DNA of 64,000 nt, from assembly GCA_037043015.1 (NCBI GenBank), contig CM073322.1, positions 5,157,601-5,221,600 of the forward strand, written 5' to 3'. Every line of letters starts with the position of its first letter. Position 1 is the first letter of the stretch. Source of the stretch: Bryum argenteum (lineage: Eukaryota; Streptophyta; Bryopsida; Bryales; Bryaceae). The translations under genes and the position numbers were made by a program. Positions 46,701 through 58,009 of the stretch are shown in pieces. The notes under the pieces were generated by a model. It saw only the letters and a program-made list of their open reading frames with translations. It searched no databases and was not told the origin of the DNA.

Positions 46701-48442
46701 CTCAGGGACCTATTGTGACAAATATCCGAGCACTATTGACTCCACATCCGATGAAAGAGCTGCGTGTGAAGGTTAGAGCTCCACTTTTCTCCCACCAATT
46801 ATGATTTCCAGTTAGCATCCTGAACAGTATCAGTTACAGTTAATGCTGGGGGTGGACTTGGACGTCATGGTTATCGGGGTTTGTCATATTGGGAATTGGC
46901 TTATTGTTGAAATATAGCAATCCAGAATGTCTACTTCCGCAGCCATGTTCGGGATTGTGTATTCTGAGTTGGGAAATGTCGCAGGGTTCATATCAACATC
47001 ACAAGGAGTTAAAGGCAGCCCAGGGTATCAAGATCACAGCTCAGGGGTTAGAGCATGCAATTGCGGGTACACAACTGTATGTTGTTGGTCCGGAGGATGA
47101 CTTAGATGACATCAAAGACGAAGCTATGCAAGACATTAAGAACGTGTTTAGCAGAGTGGACAAGAGTGGTGAAGGTGTTTGCGTGCAAGCCTCGACTCTT
47201 GGGTCTTTGGAAGCCCTGTTGGAGTTTTTGAAGAGTCCGGCTGTGAAGATTCCTGTCAGTGTGATCAATATTGGTCCAGTGCACAAGAAGGATGTGATGC
47301 GTGCTAGCGTGATGTTGGAGAGGAAGCGGAAGGAGTTTGCAACAATTTTGGCTTTTGATGTCAAGGTACAATCCAGATTCACTCATCGCCTGTATAATTC
47401 TTCGATCATAGCCGTGAGTATTGGAACTGACTTTTGAATTTGTTTTGTAGGTTACCACGGAGGCCAAGGAGTTGGCAGAAGAAGTGGGTGTCCGTATTTT
47501 CACGGCAGATATCATATACCACCTGTTCGATCAGTTCACAGCGTACATGAACTCTGTGAAAGAAGAGAAGCGGAGAGATGCCTCTGAGGAAGCCGTGTTT
47601 CCTTGTGTGATGAAGATCATGCCTCAATGCGTGTTCAACAAGAAGGATCCTATCATTGTTGGAGTCGAAATCCTGGACGGTGTTGCAAAGGTATGTGTGC
47701 CACTAAAACCCCACTAGATGCCTCAGTTTCGTTTAATTTCGGAATTTTTTCCTTACTTGCTATCCCAAGTAGCGTCTGTGTCCTCAATGGGTGGCGACAC
47801 TGTGCAGGTTGGCACTCCACTTTGTATACCTTCAAGGGATGGCATTGACATCGGCAAGATTGCTTCCATGGAGATCAACCACAAGGTCGTGGATACTGCT
47901 AAGAAGGGCCAGCAGGTTGCAATGAAGGTAAGTAACACCGATTCGGAGCTGTTGAGTTTGTCGATATGCATCGGATTGTTTCCATTTGATCGGATTAGAA
48001 AGCGTTACTCTAACGTCGTAGATAGCTTTAATAGCCTGACTTCAGTCTGAAGGGAGTTTCTGCAGTAGTGGTTAGAAGAGTCGGTTTTATTGAGTTCGAA
48101 ATTGGACGGGTTTTCAGATTGTGGGCACCAACGCTGAGGAGAACGCGAGGATGTTCGGGCGTCATTTTGATATGGAAGATGAGTTTGTGAGTCGCATCAG
48201 CAGGCGATCCATCGATCTTCTAAAGGAGAATTATCGGGTGAGTTTCATAACTTTAGTGTAGGCAGATCAGTCAATAACGGCAATACTTTGGATATGACAG
48301 TGTTGATAGCACAAGCTCTAGCGTCTCTGAGCATCGAGTTGGGCTTATCTGATGTCTTGATATGGAATGGGTGCAGGACGACTTGACGACCGAGGAATGG
48401 AGACTGGTGGTGAAGTTGAAGAAACTATTTGAGATTCCTTAG
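40795..48442 (+). CDS. EIF5B: Eukaryotic translation initiation factor 5B
   Basis: Ribosome-dependent GTPase that joins the 60S subunit to the 48S complex. Fifteen exons: 40795-40877, 41615-42789, 43005-43346, 43513-43659, 43903-44330, 44560-45321, 45498-45605, 45870-46061, 46361-46471, 46706-46771, 46985-47365, 47451-47690, 47808-47927, 48118-48237, 48377-48442. The phases close to 1446 aa. The N-terminal half is a charged Lys/Asp/Glu-rich domain (residues 1 to about 850) with tandem repeats in exon 2. A basic/acidic coiled region follows in exon 5, and a Pro-Glu stretch ([12 protein letters not shown]) at its end. G motifs: GHVDTGKT (862-869), [25 protein letters not shown] (978-981) and a TSAISGEGV region. 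The C-terminal domains III-IV end in LKKLFEIP. The acceptor of exon 3 could also be 6 nt later. It is longer than family members I know because of the N-terminus. Confidence 0.96.
41934..42257 (+). repeat. 108-bp coding tandem repeat in eIF5B exon 2
   Basis: Three adjacent units start at 41934, 42042 and 42150. Each encodes a 36-residue block that begins [11 protein letters not shown] and contains [10 protein letters not shown] and VDFSA. The first two units are almost identical at DNA level. A diverged copy follows near 42432-42540, and a partial one near 42714. The repeat keeps the reading frame. Confidence 0.9.
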
Positions 48443-50186
48443 AGAGGCAGGTGATCACTTGGGTTGTGTGTAGAAGTCCATGAGCTCCATGTTATGAAGC
48501 TTGGCTGGCCTCTTAGGAATATTTTTTGTTCTAGTTCAAGAGTGCAGCATGAGCGCCACAAGGTGCTTTCGTCTACGACGTGTACAATGCACAGGTATCT
48601 GTGATGAGGGAGCCGGAGTAGAGAAACGACGATGTAGGCTTTTTGTGAGCTCCTTTTGTCGCAAGGATACATGAGAATTGCCGGAAGTTGTACGTGGAGA
48701 GGATTCCGCTCATCTTGAACGTTTATCATGTTCTTTTCGGTCTTTAATGACCTCGTGTATGATGTCTTTGTCATTATGAAGGTTGAAAGAATTCCTTCGT
48801 AGACTTCATGGGTGAAGGAATCTCACTCATATGGGGTTATAAAAGTCTACGCAACAAAGTAAGAATCTGTCTCTTGTTTTTCGATGGAAGCTGTCGGGTT
48901 TTGTTGGTTCTTGTCCTCACATCCCTCTTCGATGTTGGCATTGCTGCGGCACATTTTGGAAGATCGCAGACTTCGTGCGATCTTATGGAGTGGATGGAAG
49001 AAATACACGGCCTTCGTGTGTGGTTTGTGTGCTTCAATGGTTGGTGTGCTTTACCCTATGGTAGGCCATAGGCACTAAGTTAGAAGTGCCTGTTCAAGAT
49101 CTCAATGGGAGAAAAGGAAACTTGAATGTACATGTGTTGAAAGCTTTAGGCAACAGGATCCTCGTGTTCTGAGAAACACGTTCAAGATAGAAAGTGTACT
49201 CTTATCAAGTCATCAGCATATCAATAAGTGATTTTCTCGTTGCAGAAGAACTCCAGGATTTAAACACAGGTGTTTTCACACTCCGTTGAAAATAGAAGGC
49301 TAAACTTTACTTTACCCTGGACTGGAAAAAGGTGCGAGCCTGGGGTGAAAAAATGGGTGAGCACATTCTGCTCATACCCAGAGCGTTGCTTGCCGTGTAG
49401 CAGAGGCGTTTCTGTGGAGATGTCGTTCTCTTGCTTCACATGATGTCCTCACTGTGTTGCCATTACCAAGCACTCCACACCCTACTAGCCAACGCTGCTG
49501 CGCTCCTCTTTTCATTCACCGGAGCGAGAGAGAGAGAGAAAGATGGTATGTTACACGAGCTCGGGTCAATGCAAGCATGGCAGCGTTTCTGTTCATATTC
49601 TTACCACCGTCTCGGAGTGGAGACCGACACAGGAATACGCAGCTTCACAATCAGATCACTGGTTCTCGAATTTGCTTTTCGTCCGTGAATCTAATTGTGA
49701 AGCCTACGTATTCAAGAGCACTGGCGATTGACTCGAAATGAATCCTGTCGAGGTCATGCGTTCATCATCTCCCCCAATGTATTAAATCGGTCGATTCCTA
49801 GCTTTCGATCAATAGCGACTCTTGTACTTATGGTGGAAGAGTCGATGCAGTGTCAGCAGATAAGCTTTCGGAGCAGCGCAGGCCCGGCCTTTTCAATGCA
49901 TGAGGGAACTCCGGAAGTTTCTGAAGATGGAAAGATGGCATAGATGTGGGAATGTGACCCTCTCGTTGTGGATATACATCGCTGGTACCGACTCAGATGG
50001 GGTAGCTCGAGGAAATATCAAAAGTGAAATCTGCCAATGACCATCTGACAGTCTTATCCACAGGGCGTGACGTGGCCAACGCAAGTGCCTTCAAAACCAA
50101 GAGCGCTTATCCATTTGCCTGCAGCAGATCTCGCATCACCATTTTGCGCCGTCTCATCGTCATTCTGCGTTTCGCTTCGTTCAGCC
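48443..50186. other. eIF5B 3' flank and spacer
   Basis: The first few hundred bases are probably eIF5B 3' UTR. A short GA microsatellite lies at about 49524-49542. The last 150 bp before 50187 are the leader of the zinc-finger gene. ORFs here carry no recognised domain. Confidence 0.45.
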
Positions 50187-50624
50187 ATGGCGTCTCTAAT
50201 CGCATGCCAAGCAGTGTCCACGGTGGCCACAGTGGCCAAGGTGGCGGTTTCTAACCCTACGAGCACAAGCAAGTCGCAGATGTTTGCGCCGTTGAGGCTC
50301 AAGGAGTGCGCAGGTGGGCGGGGACCGAAGGTGGTGTGCGCGGTGGGCGATGTGTCGGCCGCGGGCACGAACTACCTGATCGCAGGAGCCGTAGCGATTG
50401 CTCTGGTGGGTACGGCGTTCCCGATCTTATTCTCGCGCAAGGATCTGTGCCCGGAGTGCGACGGAGCCGGGTATGTGCGCAGGACGGGATCGGCCCTCAA
50501 TGCCAATGCGGCTCGCAAGGACCAAGAGCAGATCGTGTGCAGGAATTGTGACGGGCTGGGCAAGGTTGGCCAAGTGGACAAGGCTTCCACCCCAGTGGCC
50601 AAGTCCAAGACCAAGAGAAGGTAG
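50187..50624 (+). CDS. Plastid DnaJ-type zinc-finger membrane protein (LQY1/BSD2-like)
   Basis: A single-exon protein of 145 aa starting at the ATG at 50187. An in-frame extension upstream has only GTG and looks non-coding. The first 50 residues (MASLIACQAVSTVATVAKVA onward) are Ser/Thr/Val-rich with few acids, like a chloroplast transit peptide. One membrane span follows (about 60-82, TNYLIAGAVAIALVGTAFPI). Then come two DnaJ-type half-motifs, CPECDGAGYV (C88, C91) and CRNCDGLGKV (C118, C121), enough to hold one zinc ion. The tail is basic (KSKTKRR). LQY1 and BSD2 carry four CxxCxGxG motifs, so this is a shortened relative, perhaps a thylakoid assembly factor. The exact orthologue is not known to me. 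Confidence 0.8.
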   Translation: MASLIACQAVSTVATVAKVAVSNPTSTSKSQMFAPLRLKECAGGRGPKVVCAVGDVSAAGTNYLIAGAVAIALVGTAFPILFSRKDLCPECDGAGYVRRTGSALNANAARKDQEQIVCRNCDGLGKVGQVDKASTPVAKSKTKRR

Positions 50625-53016
50625 ACAAGAGCTTAGACTGTATGATTCGCCGAGCTTTCTAGCATTCCACCGCGCAATGCACACACACCATCCTCTGTTC
50701 TCGTTTTGTAACCAATTTTGTGAAATACCATGCCACTTTTCTTGTACCTCTTGCCCTCCTTCCTATTGAAGCACTTGTGCTGTCTACGTCTCCACTTGCA
50801 TTTGCGATGGACTTTCCTCCTGAACACAGGATCTTTTACACACATGATCAGTTTTTTTTTCATAGAAAGCACACATTGCATCATCTTGAAAGTGAAGTAT
50901 GCTTTCACTTGTACAGTACGAAAGTGACTTGGTCTTGGAATTCCTGGAACTTTCTCTGGATAATACCTCGATCGGTTCCACACGACGGATCGCTGAAGCT
51001 GAAAATTTCCAGGTGGGAAATGGCTTCTGAAACGCCACTGCAACTTTGTGGTAGCGGATGTTGATGAAATATATCATAGTATGACAGAAGCGACACTCAC
51101 ATCATCTCTTGGTGAGATCTAAGGGAGGGGAGTCAAGTTGTTGATGAGGGCTATGATTAGCCCTGTCGAGATATTTAAGGAAGTAAACAAATCACATGAG
51201 AGGATATTTGTTGCTTCATGTGATTAGTGTACTCAAGATATTTCAGGAAATGAACAAATCACATGCGAGGATGCGAGGATTTTTGCTCTTAGATCCTATG
51301 AATATCTTGACTCCTTCATGTAAAGTGTCCCTTAGGTTGTATTACGACACTCATTCTTGCTAACTAAACTTCACAAATTGCAACCTTGTTGCAAGGACAG
51401 TGTGTCCGCATTCGTACCACCCTTTGAGTGCAAGTTTGTAACGCATTGGTTCCACTTGCAAGAGAAGTGCGATCTTGAAGCGTGAGCAATTTGTTGAAGT
51501 GTATGGGGTTTGAGTCATGGCATGAAATGGTAATGCGAAAGTACCTCTAATAGGAGTTTGTAGCGTGACATGGTTGAGGCTCCTCTTGTACTCTCTCTCT
51601 ATATATATAGATCCTAAATTTTTAGAACAAAAGTAAGAACTCTTGCAAGAATTGTGGTCGTGTTTGAAGATCTTGAATGTTCATTTATTAGGATATCAAT
51701 TGCTGAGATATGAGTATATCCAATTGTGATTGTTGTCTCACTAATTATCCTTTGTTTTTCCAAATCCAATCATTTTGACAATGTTTGTTCTTGAAAGGTA
51801 AGACTTATGGCATTGCACAATATTGACATTTCAAAATTCTTGATGACCTTACCACCAACCTATTGAATTATTCTAGTACATCAATCGATACACTTTTGAC
51901 CAATATAACAATAATACTTGTTACTTTTGTCTTCATCACTCCTATAAGTGTCCTAGGGTGATTCCAATTTTGTGAAGTCATGTCTCTTGATCCACGATTC
52001 ATTTTTTATACACAACAAGTGCGAACTTTCAAGAACTTCTCAACCATGTAAAATACGCCAAGATGTTCATTTAAAACATGACATTATATTGTTTATCCTA
52101 AAAACTCCTTGCTTACTGCACCTTGTTTATTGTTTAGTCGAGTCGATTTCACATTCTGTTTCAAAACATAAACTCCTAAAAAATCATGTTCGTGAAACAT
52201 ATTTCTTACTCTCAAATAACAAATTGGAGATTTTTTAATCCCTCATTTTATCAAACCCATGTTCTCGCATAAAATGGAAGAATTAAGTATGTTATGATTA
52301 GAAGTAACATTGAGTATCTTTTGCTATTTTTTAGTTTTTTAAAAAAAATTTGACAATTTTAATGTTAATGAGTTATCTTTAAGATTGACCCTTATTGCAA
52401 GAGATGAATTTTATATAATTTTGTCAATATCAATATAGTCTATTTATACCAAAAACCTACAAGTTTGTCTTTTTATGACTATTGAATATTTTGACTACTT
52501 ATCGCTTTCAAGGTTTCTTCCAAAATACTTAAATAACTTTGGGATTTCGAGCAATATTCCTCAGACTCAATATTGATGGATAAATATTACGTATTAAATA
52601 TGCTAAGAATAAACTAAGAAAAATCAAAGAGAGCCATGCTTCCAAGTAGATTCAAACTTTGCAAGTATATGCTAAAAATGTGTATTGTACCATATCATCC
52701 ATATGTAGAATACCACACCACCTTCTATGTTGGGTTTCAACTTTCTAAAATGTGTGTCCTTTCAAGATAAGATAATTTTATTTATGAGATGAAAGTCACC
52801 TCTAACACATAAATCTCCAACGTAGTAATTCAATTAAAGTACTTCTTTAAGATATGATCTTGATTTCAAATCATTTAACTAGTTGGATTATGACAAACCT
52901 ACAAAGGAACTGTTGATATGCTTGTTTTTAACGTATACATAGAATAGTTTATACAAGGATGATTTAATTCATAAATTAAATAAAGTGTGAGAATTTTAGT
53001 ACTTCTTCTGAGAGCC
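50625..53016. other. AT-rich spacer with one MITE
   Basis: After the zinc-finger gene's 3' flank and the MITE at 51119-51335, the DNA is AT-rich to 53.0 kb. A TA/CT microsatellite lies near 51590-51612. No gene was recognised. Confidence 0.5.
51119..51335. mobile_element. MITE with CTAAGGGA ends, second member
   Basis: Left end CTAAGGGAGGGGAGTCAAG; the right end is the complement of CTAAGGGACACTTTACATGA followed by AGGAGTCAAG. The left repeat lacks the TTTACATG segment. The interior has two diverged copies of an AACAAATCACATG.GAGGAT motif. Related to 17441-17538. Confidence 0.55.
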
Positions 53017-53559
53017 ATGTGGAACGGGAGATGTGTTGAAGAAGAAAATGATGGTGAGCATTTTGTGCATGATTTTGATTCTTATTACAAATGTGAATCA
53101 AAAAATGCTCCAAGGCTTGAGGATGGGAGACATTCTTACGAAGAATGTGTTCCCGCAAGTGGTACATGCAATCCTAAATGTGATTTATCGAAATATCCAT
53201 TCGATCCATATTACCGACCTATGGCTCCAAGAACCAAAATGATGAAAACAAAACCTCCTCTTAGTGAACTTGACATGAAATGCCAATTGCAATATGGGTG
53301 TAATAATGATTATGATGATCAATTTAGATCATTTAAAGCTCCATACAAAAGTAATGCAAGCAAATGCTATGACGATGACTTCCGTCCTCTTCTACCTCAA
53401 CCTTTTTGTCAGCCAGATTGTCAGTCCCCAAAACATAGGCCAAAAGAAGAATCAGAAATGTATCGAAATAGAACACATTTTTGTCCGGTAACTAATAGTG
53501 AAGCGAATAGAAACAAGAGATATAGTATAATCCCTTCATGGTGGCCCTCTTCAAATTAA
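53017..53559 (+). CDS. Unrecognised Cys-rich protein ORF
   Basis: A 180-residue open frame from the ATG at 53017 to TAA at 53559, isolated in AT-rich DNA. The product is hydrophilic and rich in Cys, Asp, Tyr and Pro. Cysteines come partly in pairs: TCNPKC, KCQLQYGC and FCQPDC. Aromatic-acid motifs recur (FDSYYKCES, KYPFDPYYRPM, CYDDDFRPLLP). There is no signal peptide or membrane span. An acceptor-like TTTTAG sits 20-30 bp upstream and the frame is open through it, so this could be a last exon. No family was recognised, and no function is proposed. An open frame this long is unlikely by chance in such AT-rich sequence. Confidence 0.45.
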   Translation: MWNGRCVEEENDGEHFVHDFDSYYKCESKNAPRLEDGRHSYEECVPASGTCNPKCDLSKYPFDPYYRPMAPRTKMMKTKPPLSELDMKCQLQYGCNNDYDDQFRSFKAPYKSNASKCYDDDFRPLLPQPFCQPDCQSPKHRPKEESEMYRNRTHFCPVTNSEANRNKRYSIIPSWWPSSN

Positions 53560-55766
53560 ATATGCACAAGAAAGATTATAGCCTCAAATGTACACCACAA
53601 CTAAATGGGTTTAAGGAACATCTATGACATCACCTTCCAATATACATACCTGAATAAAGAAAAATCGGAAAATTTGAATTTCCTCTCTTCCAAGAAGGTT
53701 TGCAATTCTCGCAAAATACATCCTCTTCCAACCACTCCATGAAGAATTTGTTGAAATAAGAATTATTTTGCTCGGATTTGAGTATTTTACAAATTGATTG
53801 CTTACAAAGTTCCGAAAATTGAACAAATAGGGGTTTCCATCAATCAATCTTAGGCTTATTGAAAAAATATCTCATGAATTTTATCATGAATTTGAACACA
53901 TCACAATTATAAGATTTTATTTTGATGTTAGAGGACTCCGTTGCCAAAAAAACTAATTCATCATGAACTAGAGAAGCTCATTTCAATGAATCAAATGTTG
54001 AGAAGAACATTAATACATGTAGTGCAATAGATTATAGTAGGGCTAGAGAAACAAACACCTCATAAACTATCTGGTTTAACTTAGTTGGATCATTTCTTTG
54101 AAGTATTAAAGATGTAATATCTAGAAGTAACTTAAAAGTCTAATGAATTCTGAAATCATAATCAAGATCATATAGTTTCAATTTTCACAATGAACTAGAG
54201 AAGATAGGTTCATATAGTTGAAATGGTGGTTTGTAAACTCCAAGCTTGAAACATAAGAACTTTTAGTAGACCAAGAAATAAAGATTTACGTGATAGTTTG
54301 ATCTACGTATTGTATTTAACTCGTAACTATCCTTAGACTTGTTAACCAAAATCACTTCAGGCCCCCTTGACAAGGGGTTAAAATCAATACTTTTGCCTAA
54401 GAATCTTATAGTGTATTCCCTATACTACAAGGTGTATGTGGAGAATATTGCAAAGTCAATTTTCAAATTTAGAGTTTTTTGACGCACATTATAATTTTCA
54501 CACAAGCAATTTTTTTTTTAATTTTTAATTTTTAATTTTTTTTATTTTTTTTATGGTAATATGTTTATACTAGTATATACAAACACCCAAGAAAAGGATA
54601 TTTTGAGTAATTTGTGAGTTAAGGTCCCACTCGTCTTAACGGGTAAGCTCTTTATTTGGCACTCTTTAAAAATTATCCCCTGTCCCTAATTCCCTCGTTT
54701 ATGATTCCCCTGCATTTAAGATTAATAGTATGTACTCCGTTTCCTTTTTTGCAATTCCCCTTCTTTTGTTCAGAGTTCTTTGTCTTCTGTTCTTGGTCTC
54801 TATCTCTGTTTCCTTCTTCATGATTCCCCATTTTCAAACTCTTGTTCTCGATTTCATTGTTTATTCTCGGATCCCAATTCCCCGTCTTCCAACTCCCCTT
54901 TCTAATTTCCATCATTTGTTCCCGGTTCCCATTCTCCGTTCTTGGTTCCAAGTTATAGTTCCATGTTTTTTGATCTCCTGTTTACTGTCTCCTTCTTTGC
55001 TGCCATTTTCGTGTTCCACATTCCTTGTCCACTTGGTCAGGGTTTAGAGGTCTCACAAGTGTTCAGTGTTTAGGGTGTACATTCTAGCCTATCTTAACAA
55101 TGACTATGGTAGAAAAACCGACTCATATGCCCTTCCAACGGGGTTAGTGAGTTGTCCTCATGCACACCTTAACAGGGATCTATGCACAAAAATAGAAATC
55201 CAGGCATACAAAACTTTGAATATACATAACATTTTTGCATAAAAGGAGAAAAATATAATTCCAATCGGGTTCATATTTTCTTTAGAGTGCCAATAAGCTA
55301 TAAACAAATCAGCATCTGAATCTCATTGCACAAGTATAGGTGTTCCCACATAACTATTCTTTTTTATAAAATTGAGGCCCATAAATAAAACTATTATTAG
55401 CGTATTAATCTCGTCCAAGTCACTCTCTTCTTCATGAATAACAATGGGCACAATGGAATGGGGATGTATATAAACTTTTGTTTAAGGATTGGTGGTCATA
55501 ATAATCACAAATTATGGGCACGAGAGTGACTGATTGGCACTAGTGGCTACAAAGGTAACCAGAGTAAGCGGCATCCATACGGCCGAATGGTGCACTGAAA
55601 TCAATATACTTAGTAATATACTAATATATCCTATGACCCCCTTAAGGGGATGCCACATGGGCCCATGAACGCGCTATATTTTGTAATTTTTTTTCTTTTG
55701 AGGGGAGCCCCAGCCCTTTTGTACATTTTCAGGGGGAGGAAGTAGCTGCAAATGATATGGGATAAA
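53560..55766. other. AT-rich spacer with repeat fragments
   Basis: A segment near 54410-54560 (TATACTACAAGGTGTATGTG followed by a T-rich run) recurs at 58800-58980. From about 54620 to 55060 a pyrimidine-rich stretch has many ATTCCCC-type words and resembles 32515-32600 at its left end. No credible gene was seen. Confidence 0.5.
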
Positions 55767-55859
55767 TCCCTCCCCAAGACCCCCTCCCCCAGACCCCCCC
55801 CAAGATCCCCCCAAGACCCCCCCAAAGACCCCCCAGCTGGACCCCTCCCATACCCCTCC
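55767..55859 (-). repeat. C-rich tract, G-quadruplex-prone on the minus strand
   Basis: A run of CCCC..CCCCC blocks separated by short AAGA or AGA spacers. The minus strand therefore has many G4-G7 runs spaced by 1-5 nt, satisfying the usual G-quadruplex pattern several times over. It stands out sharply from the AT-rich surroundings. Minus-strand ORFs through it are compositional artefacts. Confidence 0.75.
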
Positions 55860-56509
55860 GCATTTTGAGGCGCACTTTGCGGCCAGCACTCCATGGCGTT
55901 AACGAGATTTGGGGAGATAGTAATATATCCTCCATCACCTATTCGTGCAATACTAGCAGTTTGTTGACACAACATCCATCCTGTAACATGGTTATATATC
56001 TTTGCTTGATGAAGGGTTCCTGTAATATGGTCATCCATTTCTAGTGAATGAAGTGTGATGGAGGTTGAAACCCTGGGTGTCAAGTTTTAAGAATGACAGC
56101 ACTCTCCGCATGTGTATCAACTGCTCAAAAAGTTCTAGACAAAAAACATCAAAAACAATTCTCAAATACAAATTTATGAACCTGTGCACAAGCCTGTGCA
56201 CAAGTAGTAGGTGAATGTTGTTGAAAATAAAAGATATATGCAATTATAAGAAAGTAATTGTCGTTTGGTGACAGGACCGACATATGCACGCAATTTCTTC
56301 ATTAGAGCTTCCTTTCACATATATCCAATTCACATGCATCTAGTGATGGTTGATCTGCATCGTGAAACCGTATCCCAACAATGTAAGAGGCAGGAAGTCG
56401 GGCTTAAAATTGTTGAGAAACAAAGCGGACTGATGACACAGATAAAGGACCCAAGCTGATTGATCATAGACCATGCACATTGTCTCAAACACAGAGTGCA
56501 CACACAAAT
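55860..56509. other. Spacer between C-rich tract and minisatellite
   Basis: No gene, RNA or repeat pair was recognised. A short duplicated word, CCTGTGCACAAG, occurs twice near 56180-56205. Confidence 0.4.
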
Positions 56510-56745
56510 TAACCCAAGCGTGGACCAAGCACATGGCTGACCTAAGCATGGACCAAGCACACCACTAACCCAAGCATGGACCGACGACACGATTGACCCA
56601 AGCACATGACTAACCCAAACAATCCAAGCATGGACCAAGCACATGACTAACCTAAACAACCCAATCATGGACCTAGCACACGACTAACCCAAGCATGGAC
56701 CAAGCACACGCCTGACCCAAGCACGGACCAAACACACAAACCGAC
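56510..56745 (+). repeat. Minisatellite of CTAACCCAAGCATGGACCAA type
   Basis: An imperfect tandem array whose units combine AACCCAAGCATGGACCAAGC with ACACGACT-like spacers. The period is roughly 27-33 bp and there are about seven to eight units. A G+C-rich segment follows to about 56890 with CGAC-rich words. ORFs on the minus strand here mirror the repeat. Confidence 0.75.
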
Positions 56746-57151
56746 AAACCGACGCGACTATCCAAGCCCAAGCACCGACAACGACAGGACGACTAAAACC
56801 GCAGACCACGATCTGACCACCGACAGACTCGACGGACTGCCGACATGGTCGGCGACAGCCGGTGCGTTAGGCCGGCGCATGTCATACGACAACACGTGAC
56901 TATAAAGCATTTTGTATTATATTTATACAATATTGCCACGACAACATTTACCCCTTCAGTCTGGAAGGATGAGCTTTTTCTGATCACCTGATTTACACGA
57001 TTCAACTGTGTCCTCACCTTCATCGTCTTCCATTAGCTGTTGCTAGCACGTCAAAAAATACAGTTCTTTGCCGTTGTTTGATACTATGAAGGTTAACAAG
57101 ACATACTACGTGTCATGTCAATGAAATCTGTCTTGCACGAAGAAGAAACGG

Positions 57152-57436
57152 ATGGCTGTGAATTCAGTTACACCAGAGGTATACAATCGACTGATACAAG
57201 CCAAAGCAGAACTGATTCGTTTCCTTTACAAAGAGCATTTGATGATGTTCAAGAACTTGGGTGTACGTGGTAATGGGCTTACATAATGGGCAGCCTCCTC
57301 GGAGCAAGATGCACGACTTGATTGGGGAGATCCGGCTCTAGGTGTCACTGGTGGCTTTCTGGCAATTGAGAGTACTAGTGGCGGTCAAAGCAAATCAATA
57401 CACGCTTCAAGTTTCAAGGAACGTTGCCGCTCGAAG
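57152..57436 (+). pseudogene. Coding-like fragment with one in-frame stop
   Basis: From the ATG at 57152 an open frame encodes MAVNSVTPEVYNRLIQAKAE, then about 27 further residues, and stops at a TAA near 57293-57295. The same frame then stays open (WAASSEQDARLDWGDPALGV) up to a donor-like AAG/GTAACT at 57436. Composition on both sides of the stop is protein-like and ends at a splice-like site, suggesting a gene fragment with a nonsense mutation. No family was recognised. Confidence 0.3.
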
Positions 57437-57846
57437 GTAACTTGTGTTGAGCGACTTGATCCTTTACGTTCTGATTGATAGGTGCATAATCATGTGGAGA
57501 TAACCATCAGATCGAGCTCCATCCTCCCTCTTGCACGCCCGCAGTCAAGTCAGCCATGTGGAAATCAATTGTAGATGCCGCTCTTGATTAATTGTTCAAT
57601 GCCTTGAAGGTGCGGAATTGCAGGCCGGTTATCTCACATTTGTAACACCCTCAAGAGTATGGACGTGAAGGCCGATGTACGATCAAGTCTTTTGATTCGT
57701 TGGAACATAGGCATTTCGAGAGATATGTCTTCCCAAAGAAACTGATCTTGCGAGAAACTCAAACATATTGATTAGCAATTCAACAAAAAGGTGAACGTAA
57801 GTAGTCATAATTTTTAAAACTACATGACACTAGTAAGAATTGTGGT

Positions 57847-57981
57847 CTAAAATGTTGGCTAGAATCACATGTTTGATTGGAATTACATGTTTTATAGGAC
57901 ATTTTAGACTTCTGCCCAAAATAACATAGAACATAAGTCTAAAATGTCCTATTGGACATGTAATTCCAGCCAACATTTTAG
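57847..57981. mobile_element. Small palindromic MITE
   Basis: A 135-bp element whose ends both read CTAAAATGTTGGCT inward, continuing as GAAT.ACATG. Inner arms (AGGACATTTTAGACTT and its complement) also pair, so nearly the whole unit folds as a hairpin around about 20 nt. Non-coding; superfamily unknown. Confidence 0.65.
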
Positions 57982-58009
57982 GACTCAATTTTTACTTGTG
58001 ATGGTGAAA

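Noticed and set aside
49743..50186. Possible N-terminal extension of the zinc-finger protein from 50067
   Set aside because: The open frame begins with GTG, and the ATG at 50187 directly starts a typical transit peptide.
55631..56083. 150-codon Gly-rich minus-strand ORF
   Set aside because: Its Gly-rich part is the C-rich tract read backwards; the apparent protein is compositional.
56330..56668. 112-codon minus-strand ORF with repeated HAW and LGQ words
   Set aside because: It is a translation of the minisatellite.
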